A stretch of DNA of 64,000 bases from the NCBI RefSeq assembly GCF_001482365.1, contig NZ_CP013254.1:3286001-3350000 (forward strand). The letters are read 5' to 3'. How positions within the stretch are numbered: the stretch's first letter is position 1; each line of letters opens with the position of its first letter. Positions 33,413 through 42,657 of this stretch are shown here, in pieces. Source of the stretch: Kocuria flava. GTDB lineage: Bacteria > Actinomycetota > Actinomycetes > Actinomycetales > Micrococcaceae. Below the pieces are notes generated by a model. That model was not told where the DNA came from, did no database searches, and saw only the letters and a program-made list of their open reading frames with translations. The position numbers and the translations under genes were made by a program.

Positions 33413-36244
33413 ATGACCGCTCCCGCCGCGCCGCGCCCGCACGAGGCGCTCCTTGAGGACCTGCGCACCCGTTGCGGGCGCACGGTGGTGGTCGACTCCG
33501 AGCTCGAGCACCGGGCCCTGGCCCACGACGCCTCCCACTACCTGCTCCAGCCGTCCGCGGTGGTCCGCCCGGGCACGGCCGAGGACGTCGCCGCGGTGCT
33601 GCGCACGGTCGCCCGGCACGGGGCGGGACTGACCTTCCGCTCCGGCGGGACGTCGCTGTCCGGGCAGGCGGTCACCGACCAGGTCCTCGTGGACGTGCGC
33701 CGGAACTTCCGGGCGGTCGAGGTCCTCGACGGCGGCCGGCGGGTGCGCGTGCAGCCGGGGGCGACCGTGCGCCAGGTCAACGCCCGCCTCGCCCCGCACG
33801 GGCGCCGGCTGGGGCCCGACCCCGCGAGCGAGAGCGCGTGCACGATCGGCGGGGTCGTGGCCAACAACTCCTCCGGCATGGCCTGCGGCACCGAGGCCAA
33901 CACCTACCGCACCCTCGAGTCGATGGTCCTCGTGCTGGCCTCGGGCACCACGGTGGACACCGGCGCCGCCGACGCCGACCGGCGGCTGCGCGCCCTGGAG
34001 CCGGAGCTGCACGAGGGGCTGCTGCGGCTGCGCGACCGGGTGCGGGCGGACCCGGCCTCGGTGCGCACGATCGAGCAGCAGTTCGCCATGAAGAACACGA
34101 TGGGCTACGGCCTGAACTCCTTCCTGGACCACGACGAGCCGGTGCGCATCCTCGAGCACCTGGTGATCGGCAGCGAGGGCACCCTGGGCTTCGTGGCGGA
34201 GGCGACCTTCCGCACCGTGGAGATCCTCCCCCACGTCTCGACCGGTCTGCTGGTCTTCCCGGACCTCTCCGCCGCGACCCGGTCGGTGCCGCAGCTCGTG
34301 GCGGCCGGCTCGGCCACGGTCGAGCTGCTGGACGCGACGTCCCTGCGGGTCTCCCAGCGCACCGGCACCGCGCCCGCCCGGATCCGGGACCTCGCCGTGG
34401 CCGGGCACGCGGCGCTGCTCGTGGAGTACCAGGGCCGCACCCGCGAGGAGGAGCAGGAGCGCTCCGCGGCCGCCGCCGGGGTCTTCCGCGGGCTCGAGCT
34501 CGCCGCCCCCGCCGAGCTCACCGACGACCCGGCGGAGCGGGCCGCGCTGTGGACCGTGCGCAAGGGCCTCTACACCGCCGTGGCCGGCAACCGCCCCTCC
34601 GGGGCCAACGCGCTGCTCGAGGACGTCGTCGTCCCCGTGCCCGCCCTGGGCGAGACCTGCGAGCAGCTCACGGAGCTGTTCGCCGCCCACGGCTACCGCG
34701 ACTCGGTGATCTTCGGCCACGCCAAGGACGGCAACGTCCACTTCATGCTCAACGAGCAGTTCGGGGACCCCGCGCAGCTGGCCCGCTACGAGCGCTTCAC
34801 CGAGGAGATGGTCGCCCTCGTCCTGGGCCACCGCGGGTCCCTGAAGGCCGAGCACGGCACGGGCCGGAACATGGCGCCCTTCGTGCGCCGCCAGTACGGC
34901 GACGAGCTCTACGACGTGATGGTGGCCCTCAAGCGCCTGGCCGACCCCCGGGGCGTGCTCAACCCCGGGGTGCTGCTCAACGAGGACCCCACCGTCCACG
35001 TGCGCGACCTCAAGACAGCCCCGGCCGTCGAGGAGGAGGTCGACCGGTGCGTGGAGTGCGGCTACTGCGAGCCGGTCTGCCCCTCGAAGGACCTGACCCT
35101 CACCCCGCGCCAGCGCATCGTGGGCCGCCGCGAGATCGCCGCGGCCGAGGCGCGCGGGGACGGGGCGCTCGCCGCGCGCCTGCGGGCCGAGTACGACTAC
35201 GAGGGCCTGCAGACCTGCGCCGTGGACGGGATGTGCGTGACCGCCTGCCCCGTGCTGATCAACACGGGCGACCTCGTGCGCCGGCTGCGCGCCGAGGACC
35301 CGCACCCGGTCGCGGACGCGGGCTGGGGCCTCGCGGCCCGGGCGTGGGGGGCGACGACGACGGGGGCCGGGCTCGGGCTGACCGCCGCGAAGGCGCTGCC
35401 CCCGGCGCTGCCGCGGGCCGCCACGACCGCGGCGCGGGCCGTGCTGGGCGCCGAGCACGTGCCCCAATACAAGGACGCGCTGCCGGCCGGCGGCCCCGCG
35501 CGTCCGCGGCGCCACGACGAGCAGGCCGAGGCGGTGTTCTTCCCGGCGTGCATCAACACGATGTTCGGCCCCGCCGAGCCCGGCGGGCGCACCGCCTCCC
35601 AGGCGTTCCTCGCCCTGTGCGACCGGGCCGGTGTGCACGTCACCGTGCCCGAGGACATCGGCAGCCTGTGCTGCGGCACCCCGTGGAAGTCCAAGGGGCT
35701 GCGGACCGGCTACGCCACGATGTCCGAGCGGACGCTGGCGGCCCTGTGGGAGGCCTCCCGGCACGGGCGGCTGCCGGTGGTCTGCGACGCCGCCTCCTGC
35801 ACGGAGGGCCTCGAGACCATGCGGGAGCTGGCCGCGGCCTCGCCGGCCCACCGCGGGCTGCGGTTCGTGGACGCGGTCGAGTTCACCGCCGAGCGCCTGC
35901 TCGGGCGCCTGCCCGTGACCCGGCCGGTCGGGTCGATGGCCCTGCACCCCACGTGCTCGAGCACCCACCTCGGGATCACCGGCGCCCTCGAGACCATCGC
36001 GCGGGCGATCAGCGACGACGTCGTCGTGCCCGTGGACTGGGGCTGCTGCGCCTACGCCGGGGACCGCGGGATGCTCCACCCGGAGTTCACCGCCTCGGCC
36101 ACCGCCGCCGAGGCCCGGGAGGTGACCTCCCGCCGCTTCGACGCCTACGCCTCCCTGAACCGCACGTGCGAGCAGGGCCTGACGGAGGCCACCGGCCACC
36201 CCTACCGCCACGTCCTGGAGCACCTCGAGGAGGCGACCCGCTGA
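33413..36244 (+). CDS. FAD-binding and Fe-S D-lactate/glycolate-type dehydrogenase (fused)
   Basis: A 943-residue fusion. Residues about 35-480 form a FAD PCMH flavoprotein (SGGTSLSGQAVTD, VVANNSSGMACGT, HAKDGNVHFM, KAEHGTGRN). Next is a ferredoxin domain with CVECGYCEPVCPSKD and CAVDGMCVTACP, and then CCG domains (CCGTPWKSKG, HPTCSS, WGCCAYAGDRG). This unites GlcD/LldG- and GlcF-like parts as in large D-2-hydroxyacid dehydrogenases that pass electrons to the quinone pool. The ATG follows GAGGAGG. The LldR-type operator upstream supports lactate or glycolate as substrate. The exact acid is inferred. Confidence 0.9.
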   Translation: MTAPAAPRPHEALLEDLRTRCGRTVVVDSELEHRALAHDASHYLLQPSAVVRPGTAEDVAAVLRTVARHGAGLTFRSGGTSLSGQAVTDQVLVDVRRNFRAVEVLDGGRRVRVQPGATVRQVNARLAPHGRRLGPDPASESACTIGGVVANNSSGMACGTEANTYRTLESMVLVLASGTTVDTGAADADRRLRALEPELHEGLLRLRDRVRADPASVRTIEQQFAMKNTMGYGLNSFLDHDEPVRILEHLVIGSEGTLGFVAEATFRTVEILPHVSTGLLVFPDLSAATRSVPQLVAAGSATVELLDATSLRVSQRTGTAPARIRDLAVAGHAALLVEYQGRTREEEQERSAAAAGVFRGLELAAPAELTDDPAERAALWTVRKGLYTAVAGNRPSGANALLEDVVVPVPALGETCEQLTELFAAHGYRDSVIFGHAKDGNVHFMLNEQFGDPAQLARYERFTEEMVALVLGHRGSLKAEHGTGRNMAPFVRRQYGDELYDVMVALKRLADPRGVLNPGVLLNEDPTVHVRDLKTAPAVEEEVDRCVECGYCEPVCPSKDLTLTPRQRIVGRREIAAAEARGDGALAARLRAEYDYEGLQTCAVDGMCVTACPVLINTGDLVRRLRAEDPHPVADAGWGLAARAWGATTTGAGLGLTAAKALPPALPRAATTAARAVLGAEHVPQYKDALPAGGPARPRRHDEQAEAVFFPACINTMFGPAEPGGRTASQAFLALCDRAGVHVTVPEDIGSLCCGTPWKSKGLRTGYATMSERTLAALWEASRHGRLPVVCDAASCTEGLETMRELAAASPAHRGLRFVDAVEFTAERLLGRLPVTRPVGSMALHPTCSSTHLGITGALETIARAISDDVVVPVDWGCCAYAGDRGMLHPEFTASATAAEAREVTSRRFDAYASLNRTCEQGLTEATGHPYRHVLEHLEEATR

Positions 36245-36248
36245 GCGC

Positions 36249-36287
36249 CCCGGGCCGGTGCGGGGCGCTCCGCAGCACCGGCCCGGG
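36249..36287 (+). terminator. Hairpin terminator after the dehydrogenase
   Basis: A perfect 13-bp stem (CCCGGGCCGGTGC with complement) and a 13-base loop, 5 bases after the stop codon. Confidence 0.7.
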
Positions 36288-36311
36288 TCCGGGCAGCGCC
36301 CCACCGATTCA

Positions 36312-36325
36312 GGTTGTGCACAACC
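36312..36325. promoter_or_regulatory. Perfect 14-bp palindrome, likely MarR/OhrR operator
   Basis: GGTTGTGCACAACC is a perfect palindrome lying 15 bases before the start of the OhrR-like gene. MarR-family regulators bind such dyads and usually repress their own promoter. No second copy is seen before the reductase gene, so that gene would be controlled through co-transcription. Confidence 0.6.
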
Positions 36326-36340
36326 GGATTGCGTGCCACC

Positions 36341-36787
36341 ATGGTTGACGTGCCCGCAGACCTCCGCCTCGACGCCCAGCTGTGCTTCGCCCTGCACGCG
36401 GCCTCGCGCGCCACGACGGCGGCCTACCGCGCCCCGCTGGCCGAGCTCGGCCTGACCTACCCGCAGTACCTCGTGCTGCTGGCCCTGTGGGAGGAGGACG
36501 GCCAGAGCGTCTCCGCCCTCGGGACCCGCCTGCGCCTGGACAGCGGCACCCTCTCCCCGCTGCTCAAGCGGATGGAGTCCGCCGGGCTGCTCGAGCGCCG
36601 CCGCGGCCACGCCGACGAGCGCCGGGTCACCGTCCACCTCACGGCGACCGGCGCCGGGCTGCACGAGCGCGCCCCGGCGGTCCAGCGCCGGGTGCTCGAG
36701 GCCTCCGGACTGGACCCGCAGGAGATGGCCGAGCTGCACCGGCTCGCCCGGAAGGTCGCCGCCGGCCCGGCGGCCGGCACCGGCTGA
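36341..36787 (+). CDS. OhrR-like MarR-family transcriptional regulator
   Basis: A 148-residue winged-helix protein. The N-terminus LRLDAQLCFALHAASRATT has the Cys of the OhrR group (Cys15 in B. subtilis OhrR) that senses organic peroxides, and LGLTYPQYLVLLALWEEDG with the conserved Tyr residues. The recognition helix is in DSGTLSPLLKRMESAGLLERR. The start ATG at 36341 leaves the palindrome upstream intact. There is no ohr gene beside it; the next gene is an alkenal/quinone-type reductase, a plausible target for electrophile stress. Confidence 0.88.
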   Translation: MVDVPADLRLDAQLCFALHAASRATTAAYRAPLAELGLTYPQYLVLLALWEEDGQSVSALGTRLRLDSGTLSPLLKRMESAGLLERRRGHADERRVTVHLTATGAGLHERAPAVQRRVLEASGLDPQEMAELHRLARKVAAGPAAGTG

Positions 36788-36916
36788 GCCGCGGCTGCCC
36801 CACGGCGGGCCCCGGCCGGGCCGCGCCGGCCCCCACCGCTTCCCGCCCCACCCCGACGTCCCGCCGGAACGACCGTCGGCACGACCCCTTCTCCACCGAC
36901 CCGATCGGAGCACCGC

Positions 36917-37924
36917 ATGAGCCAGAGCACCACCACCCGCCGCATCGTCCTGGCCTCCCGCCCGCAGGGCGCCCCCGCGCCCGGGAACTTCCGCCTCGAG
37001 GAGGCCGAGCTGCCGGCCCCGGAACCCGGGCAGGTCCTGGTCGCCAACCGCTGGATGTCCGTGGACCCGTACATGCGGGGCCGGATGAACGACGCGAAGT
37101 CCTACGTCCCGCCGTTCCGGGTGGACCACCCGCTCGACGGCGGCGCCGTGGGCGAGGTCATCGCCTCGGCCGCCCCGGAGGTGCCGGTGGGCACCACGGT
37201 GCTGCACGGGTCGGGCTGGCGCGAGCACGCCCTGCTCGAGGCCTCCGCGGTGACCCCGGTGGACCCGGACGCCGCACCGGCCTCCGCCTACCTGGGGGTG
37301 CTCGGGATGCCCGGGCTCACCGCCTACGCGGGGCTGCTGGGCGCGGCCCGCTTCACCCCCGGGGACACGGTCTTCGTCTCGGGGGCCGCCGGGGCCGTGG
37401 GCTCGCTCGTCGGACAGATCGCCCGGCTCTCCGGCGCCGCCCGGGTGATCGGCAGCGCCGGCTCCCCGGAGAAGGTCGCCCGCCTGCTCGAGCTCGGCTT
37501 CGACGCGGCCTTCGACTACCACGACGGCCCGGTGGTCGAGCAGCTGAGGGCGGCCGCCCCCGAGGGCATCGACGTCTACTTCGACAACGTGGGCGGCGAG
37601 CACCTCGAGGCCGCGATCTCCGTGCTGAACACCCGCGGCCGGGTGTGCCTGTGCGGGGCGATCGCCCAGTACAACGCGACCGAGCCGCCGGCGGCACCGC
37701 GCAACCTGGCGCTGGCGATCGGCAAGATGCTGACCCTGCAGGGCTTCCTGGTCGGCGGCTGGCAGGACATGGCCCCGGAGTTCCGGGAGCGGATGACCGG
37801 CTGGCTGGCCGCGGGCGAGATCCGCTGGGACCAGACGGTGCGCGAGGGCCTCGAGAACGCCCCGCAGGCGTTCATCGACCTGCTCGAGGGCGCCAACACC
37901 GGCAAGATGGTCGTCGCGCTCTGA
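36917..37924 (+). CDS. NADP-dependent MDR oxidoreductase (CurA/alkenal reductase type)
   Basis: A 335-residue zinc-free medium-chain reductase. VDPYMRGRMNDAKSYVPPF is typical of the PTGR/CurA group; the nucleotide-binding motif is SGAAGAVGSLVGQIA and the end is LLEGANTGKMVV. It reduces C=C bonds of alpha,beta-unsaturated carbonyls with NADPH. It lies 129 bases after the OhrR-like regulator on the same strand, suggesting joint control. Confidence 0.9.
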   Translation: MSQSTTTRRIVLASRPQGAPAPGNFRLEEAELPAPEPGQVLVANRWMSVDPYMRGRMNDAKSYVPPFRVDHPLDGGAVGEVIASAAPEVPVGTTVLHGSGWREHALLEASAVTPVDPDAAPASAYLGVLGMPGLTAYAGLLGAARFTPGDTVFVSGAAGAVGSLVGQIARLSGAARVIGSAGSPEKVARLLELGFDAAFDYHDGPVVEQLRAAAPEGIDVYFDNVGGEHLEAAISVLNTRGRVCLCGAIAQYNATEPPAAPRNLALAIGKMLTLQGFLVGGWQDMAPEFRERMTGWLAAGEIRWDQTVREGLENAPQAFIDLLEGANTGKMVVAL

Positions 37925-37932
37925 GGCCCCCC

Positions 37933-38592
37933 GTGCGCGTCGTCGACCTCAGCCGCCCGGTGACCGCGGGGATGCCGGTGTTCCCCGGCGATCCCCCGGT
38001 GGAGACCCGTCCCGCGGCGACCGTGGCCGCCGACGGCTTCCGCGTCACGGCCCTGCACCTGGGCACGCACACGGGCACGCACGTGGACGCCCCCGCGCAC
38101 CTGTTCGAGGGCGGGGCCGCGGTGGACGAGCTCGACCCCGCCGCCCTGGTCGGCCCCGCACGGGTCGTGGACGCGACCGGCCGCGCCCCGGGGGCCGTGA
38201 TCGGCTGGGACGAGGTCGCGGAGCAGCTGGCGGACCTCGCCGCCGGGGAGGTCGTGCTCGTGCGCACGGGATGGGACGCGTGCTTCGGCACCGACCGCTA
38301 CCTGGCCCCGCCCGTCCTGGACCCCGGGCTGGCCCGGCGGCTGGTCGCCGCCGGGGTGCGCGTGCTCGGCACCGACACCCTCAGCCCGGACCCCGTCCCG
38401 GACGCCGCCGGACCGGGGGCCCTGCCCGTGCACGAGGTCGTCCTCGGCGCGGGCGGGGTGATCGTGGAGAACCTCGCGGGCCTCGCGGCGGTGGACCGGC
38501 CGGGGGCGCTGTTCGTGGCGCTGCCGCTGCCGCTCACCGGTCTGGACGCCTCTCCGGTGCGGGCGGTCGCCCTGTGGCCGGGCACCGCCTGA
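37933..38592 (+). CDS. Cyclase family protein (kynurenine formamidase-like)
   Basis: A 219-residue metal-dependent hydrolase with the hallmark HLGTHTGTHVDAPAHL (HxGTHxDxPxH). The start GTG is 8 bases after the reductase stop. Family members include kynurenine formamidase and isatin hydrolase. No other tryptophan-degradation genes are nearby, so the substrate is not assigned. Confidence 0.85.
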   Translation: MRVVDLSRPVTAGMPVFPGDPPVETRPAATVAADGFRVTALHLGTHTGTHVDAPAHLFEGGAAVDELDPAALVGPARVVDATGRAPGAVIGWDEVAEQLADLAAGEVVLVRTGWDACFGTDRYLAPPVLDPGLARRLVAAGVRVLGTDTLSPDPVPDAAGPGALPVHEVVLGAGGVIVENLAGLAAVDRPGALFVALPLPLTGLDASPVRAVALWPGTA

Positions 38593-38608
38593 GGCAGGCC
38601 CGGGCGGC

Positions 38609-39292
38609 TCAGGCGGCGCGGCGGGCGAGCGGGCTGCCGTCGAAGGCCTCGAGCAGGGCCTGCGGGTCGGCGTAGTACTCCACGGCGCCGGCCTCGCGCA
38701 GCTCGGCCTCGCTGATCCCGCCGCTGCCCAGCCCGACCGTGTCCATCCCGAGCCGGCGGGCGGCCACGACGTCCCAGCGGGCGTCGCCGACCACGACCGT
38801 CTCCTCGGCGCGCAGCCCGCCGGCCTCGAGCGCGGCGGCGAAGATGTCCGGCTCGGGCTTGCTGTGCTCGGCGTCGGTGGCCGTGGTGACGGCGGTGAGG
38901 ACGTCGTCGACGTCGAGGGCCGTGCGCATCGCGGCGACCTCGGCGGCGTTCGACGACGACGCGAGCACGACGGCGAGGCCCTCCTCGGCGCAGCGGCGCA
39001 GCAGCTCGACCGCGCCGCGGGTGGGCGTGAGCCCGGGCCAGTGCACGGAGAACAGGCTGCCGTGGGCGTCCCCGATGGAGGCGTCCTGGTCCCGGTCGCG
39101 GTCGGCGGGCAGCAGCTCGTCGATCAGCTGCTCGGAGCCCATGCCGATCAGCCGGTGGATGCGGGACATCGGCACGTCCCAGCCCTTCTGGTTGAAGGCG
39201 TGCCACCACGCGACCGTGTGCAGGTAGCTGGAGTCGATGAGGGTGCCGTCGACGTCGAAGAGGACGCCGCGCGGGGATCCGGGGGTGCTCAT
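38609..39292 (-). CDS. HAD-family hydrolase, beta-phosphoglucomutase-like
   Basis: A 227-residue phosphatase with VLFDVDGTLIDSSYLH (motif I), LASSSNA (motif II), KPEPDIF (motif III Lys) and VVGDARWDVVAA (motif IV). The cap domain places it in the PGMB/phosphoglycolate phosphatase subgroup. The ATG at 39292 is preceded by CATGCT and 7 bases, again a leaderless pattern; the ATG 12 bases further upstream is an alternative. Confidence 0.88.
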   Translation of the reverse strand: MSTPGSPRGVLFDVDGTLIDSSYLHTVAWWHAFNQKGWDVPMSRIHRLIGMGSEQLIDELLPADRDRDQDASIGDAHGSLFSVHWPGLTPTRGAVELLRRCAEEGLAVVLASSSNAAEVAAMRTALDVDDVLTAVTTATDAEHSKPEPDIFAAALEAGGLRAEETVVVGDARWDVVAARRLGMDTVGLGSGGISEAELREAGAVEYYADPQALLEAFDGSPLARRAA

Positions 39293-39319
39293 GGTCCCCA
39301 GCATGCCACCGCGGACGGC

Positions 39320-40687
39320 TCAGCGGCCGGTGCGGCGCCCCCGGCGCAGGACGAGGAGGGTGAGCGCGGCGATCGCCCCGACGGCCAGGAGCCCGGTGCC
39401 GAGCGGCGCCAGCACGGCCCCGGCGGTGCGGCCGGTGAGCGCGTCGAGGTCGAGGACGTGCACGCGCCCGTCGTGGCCGCCGGCGAGCACGGCGTCATCG
39501 ACGACGACGGGCCCGGCCGGGGCCAGGGGCTGGTCCGAGACCTGCTGCCGGCCCCGGGGCAGCCCGGTCGCGGCGTCGAGGGCGCCCACCGCGCCCGTGG
39601 TCGTCGAGTAGACGACCGCGCCGTCGACCACCGCCGGCGCGGCCTTGACGGGCCCGGAGCCGTGGGCCCAGCGCTGCCGGCCCGTGCGCAGATCCAGGGC
39701 GTGCAGCCGCTCGGTCGTGGGGCTGCCGACGTAGACGGTGCCGTCGGCGACCACCGGCGCCCCGGACTTGTTGTCGACCACGAAGGGCCCGTCCCCGAGC
39801 CGGGTCTCCCACAGCAGCTCCCCGGTCGCCGCGTCGAAGCCGTGCGCCCAGTGCTCGAGGTGCTCGAGCGGGCCGAGGTCGCGGTGGGAGGTCGTGACCA
39901 CGATCCCCTCGGACACGGCCGGCGGCACGTCGTCGAGCCCGGAGTCCGCCTGCGGCACCGGGGTCTGCCACGCCGTCGTGCGGGCGGCCATGTCGTAGGC
40001 GACCACGCGGGGCTCGTCGTAGAGGCCCGCGGTGTAGAGGATCCCGTCCTCGGCCGCCGGGGCGGCCATGCTGACCACGGCCCCGATCTCGACGCGCTCG
40101 AGCAGCTCGCCCGTCGCGGCGTCGAGCACGTGCAGGTGCCGGTCGCCGGCTGCGGCGTGGATCCGGCCCCCGTGCAGGACGGGGGTGGGCATGACGTGGC
40201 CGTCCACGGCGTGCTGCCACCTCCGCTCGCCCGTGGCGGCGTCGAGGGCCAGGACCCCGCCGGGGCCGTCGCCGCGGATGCCGTCCGCGCGCTCCTCGCC
40301 GCGGTCGCCGTAGCCGACCCACACCGTGCCGTCCGCGACGATCATCTCGGAGTGGATCCAGTTGGGCGCCTGCGCCTGCCACAGCTGCTCGCCCGTGGCG
40401 AGGTCGAACGCGTGCAGCGTGCCGCTGCCGTGGGTGCCCACGTACAGCCGGTCGCCCACGACCACCGGGGTCGAGCGGACCTCGTCCGGCAGGGCGAAGC
40501 CGCCCGGGAACGGCTCGACCGACCCGTCCGTGGTGAGCACCGGGTTCTTCTCGGGGGTCAGGCGGTACTGCGTCCACTCCTGCGGGTCCTCGACGGGGGC
40601 CCGGTCGGCCGGCGCGGCGGTCGCGGCCGGGAGCGGGCCGAGCGCCAGGGCGGCGCCGAGGAGCAGGGTGGCGCGGGCGGTGTCCAT
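39320..40687 (-). CDS. Membrane-anchored PQQ-like beta-propeller protein
   Basis: A 455-residue exported protein. It has a signal peptide (TLLLGAALALGPLPAATAAP), then PQQ/BamB-like blades with repeated LDAATGELLW-type motifs, and a C-terminal helix followed by RRGRRTGR, so it is anchored with its propeller outside. No cofactor-binding residues for PQQ dehydrogenases are evident. Function unknown; such propellers act as scaffolds or in envelope maintenance. Confidence 0.82.
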   Translation of the reverse strand: MDTARATLLLGAALALGPLPAATAAPADRAPVEDPQEWTQYRLTPEKNPVLTTDGSVEPFPGGFALPDEVRSTPVVVGDRLYVGTHGSGTLHAFDLATGEQLWQAQAPNWIHSEMIVADGTVWVGYGDRGEERADGIRGDGPGGVLALDAATGERRWQHAVDGHVMPTPVLHGGRIHAAAGDRHLHVLDAATGELLERVEIGAVVSMAAPAAEDGILYTAGLYDEPRVVAYDMAARTTAWQTPVPQADSGLDDVPPAVSEGIVVTTSHRDLGPLEHLEHWAHGFDAATGELLWETRLGDGPFVVDNKSGAPVVADGTVYVGSPTTERLHALDLRTGRQRWAHGSGPVKAAPAVVDGAVVYSTTTGAVGALDAATGLPRGRQQVSDQPLAPAGPVVVDDAVLAGGHDGRVHVLDLDALTGRTAGAVLAPLGTGLLAVGAIAALTLLVLRRGRRTGR

Positions 40688-40769
40688 GGCAGACCATTGT
40701 CCACCGCCGCGCCGTCGTCGTCCCCGGTCCGGGGACATTCACCCGATCCTCCCGGGAACGGCGGAACGA

Positions 40770-40800
40770 CCCCGCCCGGACGCGGTGCGTCCGGGCGGGG
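40770..40800 (-). terminator. Hairpin terminator after the M28 peptidase gene
   Basis: A 14-bp perfect stem (CCCCGCCCGGACGC with complement) with a 3-base loop, 28 bases past the peptidase stop on the minus strand. Confidence 0.8.
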
Positions 40801-40828
40801 CCGTGCGGTACGGGACCGGGTCAGCCGC

Positions 40829-42412
40829 TCAGGCGGTCGCCCTGTCGTGCCCGTGGCCGCGGCCGTGCTCGGAGTGCGGGCCGTGGCCGCGGTCCTTGCC
40901 CTGCGGGTGGCCCAGCGCGCCCTGGCCCTTCTGCTTGTAGGGCTCGCCCACGCCGTTGACGTCGTGGGTCGTGGTCGCGTAGCGCAGGACGACGGCGGCC
41001 GCCGCGTCCGCCATCTGCTCCATGCCCTCGAGGTTGACGTTGGAGAGGTCGTCGCACGCGGTGTGGTAGCACTCGTCGTAGGCGACCCCGGCCTGGCCGC
41101 CGAACAGCGCGGCCTGCTCCTCGGTCTTCACGCCCTCGGCTCCGGTGAACAGCCCGCCGGAGGGGACGTCCGCGGCGATGAAGGGCCCGTAGTCGCTGCG
41201 GCCGCTGAACTCCGTCTCCCCGGAGGTCAGGCCCACCTGGGCGAAGTGCTCGTGGAAGGCGGCCTCGATCGCCCCGGACCCCTCGGGGACGTTCGTGTCA
41301 CCGGGGTCGAAGGCGGAGGCGTCGCCGTCGTAGACGAAGCGGCCGTAGTTTGGCGAGCCGATCATGTCGAAGTTCAGGTACAGCGCGATGTCCTCGAGGC
41401 CCTCGGGGTCGTTGTCCTGGAGGTCGCCCACGTAGTGCTCGGCGCCCAGCAGGCCCAGCTCCTCGGCGCCCCACCAGGCGAAGCGGACCTGGTTCTCCGT
41501 CCTCGTCTTGGCCATGGCCTCGGCGATCGCCAGGATGCCGGCGGAGCCGGTGCCGTTGTCGCTGATGCCCGCGCCCTCGGTCACGCCGTCGAGGTGGGCG
41601 CCGACCACGACCGTGTTCTCGGGGTCGCCGGTGCGGGTCTCGGCGAGCACGTTGGCGGTGGTGCGCAGCTCGGAGACGGTCTCGGTGCGCACGGTGACCG
41701 TGCCGGCGTCGAGCAGCCCGACGCCGGCCGCGTAGCTCAGCCCGACCGTCGGCAGGGTCGTGGCCTCCGGGGAGCCGAGGGTGCCGATGACGACGCCCTC
41801 GTTGCCGGGGGCGCCGCCGTTGAAGATCAGCACGGCGGTGGCGCCGGCGGCCTCGGCGTTGGCGGCCTTGTCCCCGAAGGGGCAGGTGCCGCGCTGGATC
41901 AGGGCGATGTTCCCGGGCACGAACCCGGCGAAGTCGCTCGCCTCGCAGCCGCTGGAGGAGGAACCCGCGGTGCCGTCGGTGTCCACGGCCTGGACCGTCC
42001 CGGTGACGGTCCCGGAGCCGGAGTAGGACATCACGGCGACGTCCTCGGCGGCGAGCGCGGTGCCGTCGGCGGTGACGGTCGCGGGGCTGAGCTCCTCGAA
42101 GTACGGGAACCGGAACTCCTGGACCCGGGGCTCGTAGCCGGCCGCGCGCAGCCGCTCGACGACGTAGTCGACGCTGGCCTGGTAGCCGGGCTGCCCGGAG
42201 GCGCGGTTGCCGCCGTTGGCGTCGGCGATCCGCTGGAACGCCTCGAGGTGGGTGGTGAGCGCGGCCTGCGAGACGGCCTGGGTGAGCTTGGCCGTGGTGT
42301 TGTTGTTGCTGTTCTCGCGCGTGGGTGCGGCCACGGCGGAGGTCGCCGTGAGGGTGAGGGCGCCGGCGAGGGCGGCCGAGGTGATCCAGCGACTGGGCAT
42401 GCGGGGGGACAT
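40829..42412 (-). CDS. Secreted M28-family aminopeptidase with PA domain
   Basis: A 527-residue preprotein. It has a Sec signal ending TATSAVAA, a PA domain insert (LIQRGTCPFGDKAANAEAAGA), and a zinc peptidase core with VVVGAHLDGV, GISDNGTGSAG, WWGAEELGLLG, LNFDMIGSP and YHTACDD holding the metal ligands and catalytic Glu. It resembles the S. griseus aminopeptidase. The C-terminal tail is rich in His and Gly (HGPHSEHGRGHGHDR) and may bind metal. The ATG follows AGGAGG. Confidence 0.93.
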   Translation of the reverse strand: MSPRMPSRWITSAALAGALTLTATSAVAAPTRENSNNNTTAKLTQAVSQAALTTHLEAFQRIADANGGNRASGQPGYQASVDYVVERLRAAGYEPRVQEFRFPYFEELSPATVTADGTALAAEDVAVMSYSGSGTVTGTVQAVDTDGTAGSSSSGCEASDFAGFVPGNIALIQRGTCPFGDKAANAEAAGATAVLIFNGGAPGNEGVVIGTLGSPEATTLPTVGLSYAAGVGLLDAGTVTVRTETVSELRTTANVLAETRTGDPENTVVVGAHLDGVTEGAGISDNGTGSAGILAIAEAMAKTRTENQVRFAWWGAEELGLLGAEHYVGDLQDNDPEGLEDIALYLNFDMIGSPNYGRFVYDGDASAFDPGDTNVPEGSGAIEAAFHEHFAQVGLTSGETEFSGRSDYGPFIAADVPSGGLFTGAEGVKTEEQAALFGGQAGVAYDECYHTACDDLSNVNLEGMEQMADAAAAVVLRYATTTHDVNGVGEPYKQKGQGALGHPQGKDRGHGPHSEHGRGHGHDRATA

Positions 42413-42594
42413 GGAACCTCCTGGGCAGGGGCCGGACGGAGGGATGCCCCTGCGCGGCCCGATTCACAGCTCCGCGCGGATGACGCGGATTTGCACATGC
42501 TCACAGCAGGGTTACTGAGGGGTCAACGACTTTCGTCCAGAGTTCGTGATCTGCCTCACAGGGCGGCGACACGCCCCGTGCATCCCGCCCGGAT

Positions 42595-42624
42595 TTCGCG
42601 ACGGCGGGAGGCCGTGGCTATGAT
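42595..42624 (+). promoter_or_regulatory. Promoter of tRNA-Pro
   Basis: A good -10 TATGAT (42619-42624) with a weak -35 TTCGCG 18 bases upstream; the predicted start is about 27 bases before the mature tRNA. Confidence 0.55.
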
Positions 42625-42657
42625 GGAGCAGTTGTTTCCGGCCGAGGCCGGGGACCA

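Noticed and set aside
33353..37603. A 1,400-codon open frame antisense to the dehydrogenase and reductase
   Set aside because: Low-complexity translation without motifs; the sense strand carries complete, motif-verified genes.
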